A DNA stretch of 64,000 bases from Homarus americanus. Its lineage: Eukaryota > Arthropoda > Malacostraca > Decapoda > Nephropidae. The notes under the pieces are model-generated. The model saw only the letters and a program-made list of their open reading frames with translations, made no database searches and was not told the origin of the DNA. The position numbers and the translations under genes were made by a program. Positions 56,166-64,000 of the stretch are shown piece by piece. The stretch lies in assembly GCF_018991925.1 (NCBI RefSeq), contig NW_024720773.1, forward strand, positions 1,107,661-1,171,660, read 5' to 3'. The stretch's first letter is position 1. The number at the start of each line of letters is the position of its first letter.

Positions 56166-59100
56166 GTTATAATCATGGTCGGTTATGGTCTGGCGGTCGT
56201 GGTAGTTATAATCATAGTCTTGGTTGTTATAATCATGGTCGGTTGTTATAATCATATTCGTGGTTGTTATAACTGGCGGTCGTGGTTGTTATATAATCAT
56301 ATTCGTGGTTGTTATAACTCATGGTCGTCGTTGTTATAATCATGGTCGTGGTTGTTATATTCATAGTCATGCTTGTTATAATCATGGTCGATTGTTATAA
56401 CCGCGGTCGTGGTTGTTATAATCATGGTCGTGGTTGTTATAACTGGCGGTCGCGGTGTTATAATCATGGTCTGGGTGCGTTATAATCATACGTGGTTGTT
56501 ATAATCATAGTTGTGGTTGTTATAATCATGGTCGGTTGTTATAATCATGATCGTGGCTATAATCATGGTCCTGTTTTGTTATAATCGTAGTCGGGTTGTT
56601 ATAAACGCGGTCGTGGTTGTTATAATCATAGTCGTAAAGCTGTTATAACTGGCAGTCGTGGTTGTTATAATCACAGTCGTGGTTGTTATATTCACGGTCG
56701 TGGTTGTTAATCATAGTCGTGGCTGATATAAACATGGTCGTAGCTGTTATAATCAGTCGTGGTTGTTATAACGGTCGTGGTTGTTATAACCATATTTGTG
56801 GTTGTTACAACTGGCTGTCGGTTGTACAATCATAGTCGTGCTGTTAAACCGCGGTCGTGGTTGTTATAATCATGGTCGGGTTGTTATATTCGGCGGTCGT
56901 GGTTGTTATAACTGGCGGTCGTGTTGTTATAATCATATTCGTGGTTGTTATAATCATGGGTCGTGGTTGTTATAATCACAGTCGTGGTTGCTGCTATTTT
57001 CATGGTCGCAGCGTTAAGTAATCATATTCGTGGTTGTTATAATTATGGTCGGTTGTTATAATCAAGGTCGGGTTGTTATAATCGTGGTCGTGGTTGTTAT
57101 AATCATATTCGTGGTTGTTATAATCATGGTCGTGGTTGTTATAATTATAGTCGTGGATGTTATAATCATGGTCGTGGTTGTTATAATCATGGTCGTGGTT
57201 GTTATATTCATGGTCGTGGTTGTTATAATCATAGTCTTGGTTGATATAATCATGGTCGTTATAATCATGGTTGTGGTTGTTATATTCATGGTTGTGGTTG
57301 TTATAATCATAGTAGTGGTTGTTATAATCATGATCGTGGTTCATATAATCATAGTCGTGGTTGTTATGATAATGGTCGTGGTTGTTATAATCATAGTCGT
57401 GGTTGTTATAATAATGGTCGTGGTTGTTATAATCATGTTTGTGGTTGTCATAATCATGGTCGGTTGTTATAATCATAGACGTGGTTGTTATAATCATAGT
57501 CGTGGTTGTTATAATCATGGTCGTGGTTAATATAACCGCGGTTGTGGTTGTTATAACTGGCGGTCGTGGTTGTTATAATCATGTTTTGTGGTTGTTATAA
57601 TCATAGTCGTCGTTGTTATAATCATGGTCGGGTTGTTATAATCATAGTCGTGGTTGTTATAATCATGGTCGTGGTTGTTATAACTGGGGCGGTCGGGGGG
57701 TTGTTATATTCATGGTTGTGGTTGCTATAATCATGGTCCTGGTTGTTATAATCACGTCGTGGCTTTTTATAATCGCGGTCGGGTGTTGTTATAATCATGG
57801 TCGTTAAGTTGTTATAACTTCATAGTCGTGGTTGTTATAATCATGGTCGTGGTTGTTATAATCATGATCGTGGGTGCTATAATCATGGTCGCTTGTTGTT
57901 ATAATCATAGTCGTGGTTGTTATAATCATGGTCGTTATAATCATAGTCGTGGTTGTTAAATAATCATTGTCGTGGTTGTTGCTAAATCATATTCATGGTT
58001 GTTATAACTGGCGGTCGGTTGTTATAATCATAGTCGTGGCTGTTATAATCATGGTCGGTTGTTATAATCATGGTCGTGGCTATAATCATGGCTGCGGTGT
58101 CATAATAATGGTCGAGTTATAATCATGGCCGTGGTTGTTATAATCATAGTTGTGGTTGTTATAATCATGGTCGTGGTTGTTATAACTGCGATTGTGGGTT
58201 GTTATAATCATGGTCCTGGTTGTTATAACTGCGTCGGTTGTTAAAATCATGGTCAGGTTGTTATAATCATAGTCGTGGTTGTTATAATCATAGTCGTGGT
58301 TGCTATAATCAAGTCGCGGGTTGTTATATTCATGGTCGGGCTTGATATATAATCATAGTCGCGTGGTTGTTATAATCATGTTCGTGGTTGTTATAATCAT
58401 ATTCGTGGTTGTTATAATCATGGTCGGGTTGTTATAATCATAGTCTTGTCGGTTATAATCATGGTCGTCGTTGTTATAATCATGGTCGTGGTTGTTATAT
58501 TCATGGTCGTGGTAGTTATAATCATGGTCGCCATATAATCATAGTCGGAAGCAGCAAAAACTGGCGATCGTGGTCGGGCTAACTGGCGGTATCGCGGGTG
58601 TTATAATCACGGTCGTGGTTGTTATAATCATAGTCGGTTGTTATAACTGGTGTTTGTGGTTGTTATAATCACAGCCGTGGTTGTTAAGGATCATGGTCGG
58701 GTTGTTATAATCATATTCGTGGTTGTGGTTTTATAATCATGGTCGTGGTTGTTATATTCATAGTCGTGTTGTTATAATCATGGTCGTGATTGTTATAATC
58801 ATGGTCGGGTTGTTATAATCATGGTCGTGGTTGTTATAACTGGCGTCTGGCGGGTGTTATAATCATGGTCTTGGGTGTTATAATCATGGCCGTGGTTATA
58901 ATCATAGTTGTGGTTGCTATAACTGCGGTCCTGGTTTTTGTTATAATCATAGTCGTGGTTGTTATAATCATGTTCGTGGTTGTTATAATCATAGTCGTGG
59001 TTGTTGTAATCATAGTCGTGGTTGCTATAACTGGGCGTGGTTATTATATTCATGGTCGTGGTTGTTATAATCACAGTCGTGGTTATTATATTCATGGTCG

Positions 59101-60255
59101 TGGTTGCGTAATCATATTCGTGGTTGTTATAATCATGGTCGCGGGTTGTTATAATCATATTCGTGGTTGTAATAATCATAGTCGTGGTTGTTATAATCAT
59201 AGTCGTGGCTAAAGGCGATCATGGTCGTGGTTGTTATAATCATAGTCGTGATTGTTATAATCATAGTCGTGGTTATAATAACAGTCGTGGTTGTTATAAC
59301 TGGCGATCGTGGTTGTTATAACCGCGATCGTGGCTGGTTATAATCAAGGCTCGCGGGTGTTATAATCACGGTCATGGGTGTTATAACCGCGGTCGTGGCT
59401 GTTATAATCATAGTCGTGGTTGTTATAACTACGTTTGTGGTTGCTATAATCACAGTCGTGGTTGTTAAGGATCATGGTCGTGGTTGTTATAATCATATTC
59501 GTGGTTGTTATTATAGTGGTTGTGGTTTTATAATCATGGTCGTGGTTGTTATATTCATAGTCGTGGTTGTTATAATCATGGTCGGGATTATAATCATGGT
59601 CGGTTGTTATAATCGGCGGTCGTGGTTGTTATAATCATGTTCGCGGTGTTATAATCATGGTCTTTGGGTGTTATAATCATGGCCGTGGTTGTTGTGGTTA
59701 TAATCATAGTTGTGTTATAATCATGGTCCGTTGTTATAATCATAGTCGTGGTTGTTATAATCATGTTCGTGGTTGTTATAATCATAGTCGTGGTTGTTGT
59801 AATCATAGTCGTGGTTGTTATAATCACAGTCGGTTATTATATTCATGTCGTGGTTATAATCACAGTCGTGTTATATCATGGTCGTGGTTGTTATAATCAT
59901 ATTCGTGGTTGTTATAATCATGGTCGGGTTGTTATAATCATATTCGTGGTTGTAATAATCATAGTCGTGTGTTATAAACAGTATCGTGGTTGCTATGATC
60001 ATGGTCGTGGTTGTTATAATCATAGTCGGTTGTTATAATCATAGTCGGTTGTTATAATAACAGTCGTGGTTGTTATAATCATGATCGTGGTTGTTATAAT
60101 CATGATCGTGGTTGTTATAATCAAGGTCGTGTTATAATCATGGTCGCGTTATAATCATAGTCGTGGTTGTTATAATTATGGTCGTGTTGTTATAATCATG
60201 GTCGTGGTTGTTATATTCATGGTCGGTTGTTATAATCATAGTCTTGGTTCTTATA
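56166..60255. repeat. 21-bp minisatellite, degraded block
   Basis: Same unit as 52421-56165, but with frequent small indels and recurrent replacements such as AACTGGCGGTCG or AACCGCGGTCG for AATCATGGTCG. Long reading frames disappear here. It runs to the contig edge. Confidence 0.95.
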
Positions 60256-60355
60256 NNNNNNNNNNNNNNNNNNNNNNNNNNNNNNNNNNNNNNNNNNNNN
60301 NNNNNNNNNNNNNNNNNNNNNNNNNNNNNNNNNNNNNNNNNNNNNNNNNNNNNNN
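60256..60355. other. Assembly gap (100 N)
   Basis: Exactly 100 N between the 21-bp array and TG/G-rich sequence. Confidence 0.99.
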
Positions 60356-60800
60356 GTGTGGGGTGTGTGTGTGGGAGTGTGTGGGAGAGGTGTGGAATGT
60401 GGGAGTGTAGGATGAGAGGGAGTGTGTGTGGGGTGTGGAGCATGTGAGAGGGATCATGGGGTGTGTGTGAGTGGGGAGGTGTTGGAGTGTGTGGGAGTGA
60501 GTGTGTGGGGTGTGTGTGGGAGCTAGAATGTGTGGGGGTGTGGTGAGTGTGGGAGCGGTTGGGTGGGGAGGGAGTGTGTGGGTGTGTGTGTGGGAGTGAA
60601 TGTGGTGGGGAGGGGAATGTGTTGGCGTGTGTAGTGGAGGTGTGGGGTGGAGTGTGTGGGTGTGTGTGTGGGAGTGTGGGGAATGTGTTGGGGTGGGTGT
60701 GTGTGTGGGGTGAGGTGTGGGAGGAATGTGGGGGGTGTGTGGTGTGTGGGGACTGTGAGTGTGTGGGAGTGTGTGAGAAGGGGTGGAGGGCTGGTGTGAG
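60356..60800. repeat. GTGTGGGAGTG-type degenerate repeat
   Basis: TG/G-rich sequence without a strict period. It resembles 25886-26293 in composition. Confidence 0.88.
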
Positions 60801-61165
60801 GTGGACTACTGGTGGTGAGGGGGTGGAGCGAAGGGGGTAGGGCTGGTGGTGAGGGTGGAGGACAGGGGGGAGGGCTGGTGGTGAGGGGTGGAGGACTGGT
60901 GGTGAGGGGTGAGGGCTTGTCGTGAGGATGGAGGGCTGGTGGTGAGGGGTGGAGGCTGGTGGTGAGGGTGGAGGACAGGGGATGAAGCAGACCAGGATGT
61001 CAGGGGGAGGCCAGGGTGCCTGGGGAGGCCTAGGTGCCTGGGAGGGCCAGGTGCCTGGGGAGGGCCAGGGTGCCTGGGAGGGCCAGGTGCCTGGGGAGGG
61101 CCAGTGCCAGGGGCCAGGGTGCTGGAGGAGACCAGCGGAGGGCCAGGTGCCTGGGAGGCCAGGTG
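60801..61165. repeat. G-rich minisatellites (GGTGGTGAGGGTGGAG and GGCCAGGTGCCTGGGAGG types)
   Basis: Two adjoining arrays: units of about 20-30 bp with GGCTGGTGGTGAGG up to about 60990, then ~20-bp units with GGCCAGGTGCCTGGG from about 61008. Confidence 0.88.
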
Positions 61166-61229
61166 TACCTTCCAGCTGGTCGTGTCGGCCAAACTCATGG
61201 AAACTAACTCAAGACGGAAGATAAAACAG

Positions 61230-61232
<3 letters not shown>

Positions 61233-61302
<70 letters not shown>
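61233..61302. repeat. (TG)n microsatellite
   Basis: Pure TG for about 68 bp. Confidence 0.97.
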
Positions 61303-61303
<1 letters not shown>

Positions 61304-61479
61304 GCAGTTTAGACTAGTTTAGTCTGTAACCAGTATAACAACCAGAGTATTATACACTGTGGATGAATAAGTTTTCATTATGCATTTTGCATTGACCCGC
61401 AGGGGTCAGAGATGTTTTCATAGCAAGCATATAGTAAGCATTTATTTAGCCTGCTCAGACGCAGAATCCTTGGAAGGAA

Positions 61480-61910
61480 TTCGGAGGTGAATGACAAAGC
61501 TAATCCTGGGCATTAGGAACCTTGAGTACAGAGACAGGTTAAAGCATCTTAATTTGCAGAGTGAGTAAGGGGCGATATGATAGAGGTGTATAAATGGAAG
61601 TTAGGGCTGAACAAAGGGGACATTACAAAGGTACTCAAACTATCCAACCAAGAGCGAACTCGTAACAATGGTTTTAAATTAGACAAATTTAGATTTAGGC
61701 ACGAAATAAGTAAACATTGGTTGGAAATAGAGTAGTGGACGGGTGGAACAAGTTACCAAATATCATCATTAACTCGAATACACTGGATAGCTTCAAACAT
61801 AAGCTGGATGGATATATGAGCAATAGGGGTTGGGTGAAAATGGAACTGTCCAGTATGGGCCAATAGGCCCGCTGCAGTTTCCTCCATTCTTATGTTCTTA
61901 TGTTCTTTAG
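61480..61910 (+). mobile_element. CR1/jockey-like LINE, copy C (3' fragment)
   Basis: Plus strand, same subfamily as copy B in reverse. Shared landmarks are ATTAGGAACCT.GAGTACAGAG, AACAATGGTTTTAAATTAGA, AAATTTAGATTTAGGC and GGAACAAGTTACCAAATATC. It ends in TTCTTATGTTCTTATGTTCT, the family 3' tail. Only the region encoding the last ~130 residues remains (VVDGWNKLPNIIINSNTLDS readable near 61733-61792) and earlier codons contain stops. Confidence 0.88.
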
Positions 61911-62605
61911 TCACGTACACGGTCTGGTGACAGTGTGTCCACCAGAGATGTCTCAATATGACGGTATCACCTTTGAAGCTCATTACTTACTCAATTAATG
62001 GCTCTTACTGGATAACTAGGTACATTGATTATCACCAGTAAGACTTCCAAGCATTTGATGTAAATTATTAGTCAGATTAGTTAGATATTTGCAGCGCCAA
62101 TTAGGGATGATTCACGGATCAAGCGAGATCATTTCCAGACAGCTTTTTGAGTAACGCTGCTGACATTGATTCAGGTGTTCATGCCAATTCTTCCTACTGG
62201 TAGAAGCTTCTAGAAGCTTGGACTCATGCATCATCCTTCGTGACGTCATTTGCCAGTTAGCCGGGGTAGGTCCACCCTGGTATAGCTAGTCAGTCTTTAG
62301 CTGGACACCACACATTACTGATCTAACACTGAACAGTAGCCTGAGAGACCCCTTCAGTCCTAGCAGATCTAAATAGTATCTCTAACACTGCTCTCAAGCT
62401 CCCAGTCCTCAGTCCCAGATCAAGTGGCCAGCCTCTCTGTAGATACAAGTATAAATATATATCTGTACATATAACTGCCTGTATCCGTCCACCCATCTCA
62501 GAGAAGTGAACCAAGACAGACGGTTTCTTTGAACAATATCTGGTACTTCCTTAATTATATGTGAGTCTTCAGAGGAAGTTACAGTGAAGTTACAGGGGAA
62601 GTTAC
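61911..62605. other. Unassigned sequence
   Basis: Unique DNA with no recognised motif. A 63-codon minus-strand frame at 62323-62514 has no domain. Confidence 0.4.

Positions 62606-62607
<2 letters not shown>

Positions 62608-62657
<50 letters not shown>
62608..62657. repeat. (TG)n microsatellite
   Basis: About 50 bp of pure TG, followed by a TC-rich stretch (62662-62685). Confidence 0.95.
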
Positions 62658-62663
<6 letters not shown>

Positions 62664-62747
62664 CTCTCTGCCTCTCTCTCTCTTCAGGATCGTTCTACTT
62701 TTAATTAACTTCGGTAAACTTCCAATGATCCTGTCTGTTAATTTTGT

Positions 62748-62806
62748 AACCTAACCTAACCTAACCTAACCTAACCTAACCTAACCTAACCTAACCTAAC
62801 CTAACC
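62748..62806. repeat. Interstitial telomeric repeat (CCTAA)n
   Basis: 59 bp of uninterrupted CCTAA (TTAGG on the other strand), about 11.8 copies. TTAGG is the canonical telomere unit of most arthropods, and this supports the taxonomic placement. Confidence 0.97.
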
Positions 62807-62879
62807 GGTGTTAAGTGAACGTATCTAATTATAGTAGAGCCTCAGTGTAAGCAATAGTGACTTGGAGCATTTAGAACAA

Positions 62880-63085
62880 GGGTCTATTAGCATTGGGTCT
62901 ATTAGGATTGGGGTCTATTAAGACTAGGAACTATTAGGACTGGGGTCTATTAGGACTTGGGTCTATTTGGACTTGGGTCTATTAGAACTGGGGTCTATTA
63001 GGACTGGGGTCTATTAGGACTGGGGTCTATTAGGACTGGAGTCTATTAGGATAGGGGGTCTAACCGACTGGGGTCTATTTGGACA
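62880..63085. repeat. 16-bp minisatellite
   Basis: About 12 copies of GGGGTCTATTAGGACT with substitutions (ATTTGGACTT, ATTAGAACTG). Confidence 0.93.
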
Positions 63086-63189
63086 TGAGGTGGTGGAGCA
63101 GATACCTAGTGTGAGAAGCAGTAGTTTTCCCGACCAGTGTTCTGTTATAGTCTACGGGAATACCACACCACATTTCACTATCTCGTCGT

Positions 63190-63190
63190 C

Positions 63191-63253
<63 letters not shown>

Positions 63254-63322
63254 ATGATAATGATGATGATGACGATGATGATGATACTAATAATAATAAT
63301 GTAACAATAATAATAAAGGGGA

Positions 63323-63354
<32 letters not shown>
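63190..63354. repeat. Compound microsatellite (AGT)n-(ATG)n-(AAT)n-(GA)n
   Basis: AGT triplets to about 63252, ATGATG/AATAAT to about 63317, then (GA)n from about 63326. Confidence 0.95.
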
Positions 63355-63357
<3 letters not shown>

Positions 63358-63404
63358 TGTCAATATTATCCCTCACTTATATTTTAGGAGTCCCCAAATG
63401 GCTG

Positions 63405-63835
63405 CTTTGTTGGGGTGAGGGGGAGGTGGGGCGAGGGGAGGTGGGAGGTGAGTGAGGGGGTGGGGTGAAGGGGTGGGTGGAGGAGGGAGGTGGGGTGAGG
63501 GAGGGGTGGGAGGGAGGTGGGGTGTGAGGGTGAGGAGGGGGGAGGTGGGTGAGGGGGTGGGGTGATGGGGTGGGTGAAGGACGGGGTGAGGGGAGGTGGG
63601 TGAGGAGGTGGGTGAGGGGAGGTGGGGGAGGGAGGTGGGTGAGGGAGGGGTGTGGGGTGAGGGTGAGAGGGGAGGGGAGGTGGGTGAGGGAGGGGGAGAG
63701 GTGGGTGTGGAGGGGAGGGGAGGGAGGTGGGCGAGGGAGGTGGGCAAGCGAGGGGAGGTGAGGGGGAGGTGGGGTGAGGTGAAGGAGGTTAGTGGGGAGG
63801 TGGGGTGAGAGGGTGGATGAGGGGGTGGGGTCAGC
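63405..63835. repeat. G-rich GGGTGAGGGGAGGTG minisatellite
   Basis: Irregular G-rich units on the plus strand. Proline-rich translations on the minus strand (PPSPTSPP) follow from composition. Confidence 0.92.
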
Positions 63836-63899
63836 TTTGTTAGTGAGGTAATACACCCTCGCAACATTGGACCCACACCTCAGACAGTAATTGTGGGTC

Positions 63900-64000
<101 letters not shown>

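Noticed and set aside
60138..60457. Reading frames crossing the N gap (also at 9119-9754 and 26003-26729)
   Set aside because: They run through 100 unknown bases and have no meaning as proteins.

Overview
The window is eukaryotic, non-genic, repeat-dominated DNA. It most likely comes from an arthropod, and a decapod crustacean is my best guess. The evidence is a (CCTAA)n block, which is the arthropod telomere motif TTAGG; degenerate copies of BEL/Pao, CR1/jockey-like, RTE-like and Helitron elements; a tRNA-derived SINE tail; and very dense mini- and microsatellites. I see no intact protein-coding gene. The three 100-N gaps (9217-9316, 26294-26393, 60256-60355) show this is a scaffold assembled from separate contigs.

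Layout. 1-9216: mobile-element debris. It holds a frameshifted LINE ORF1 (540-1230, minus), a Pao LTR-retrotransposon pol with two internal deletions (about 2100-5230, minus), a 77-bp poly(A) retroposon with a 9-bp target-site duplication inside that pol, a 400-bp direct duplication, and the decayed remains of a protein that may belong to an uncharacterised multicopy arthropod family (7145-8960, plus). 9317-20514: an 8-bp AGACACAG-type array interrupted by two 5'-truncated CR1-like LINEs; one of them has a 12-bp target-site duplication. 20515-25885: a GGGACCT-type array that meets the criteria for G-quadruplexes. 26394-39770: a 13.4-kb array of a 22-bp unit in alternating clean and degenerate blocks. 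39771-44820: a SINE remnant and a nearly full-length but dead RTE-like LINE. 44821-48177: 25-bp and 15-bp minisatellites, a tandem CCAAT-box cluster, and a GTGATG microsatellite flanked by two candidate splice-bounded exons on the minus strand. 48176-51600: a truncated RTE copy abutting a dead Helitron (helicase) whose remnant lies between 69-bp direct repeats. 52421-60255: a 7.8-kb array of a 21-bp unit, clean on the left and degraded on the right. 60356-64000: TG/G-rich repeats, a third CR1-like fragment, an interstitial telomeric tract, several microsatellites and a (TA)50 tract running off the window.

About 39 kb of the 64 kb is tandem repeat. The very long reading frames inside the arrays arise because the repeat units lack stop codons; they are not genes. 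No cellular pathway can be assigned. What can be read is repeat history: arrays expanded, LINEs inserted into them, and older autonomous elements decayed. The best lead for real coding sequence is the pair of possible exons at 48099-48119 and 46962-47006.
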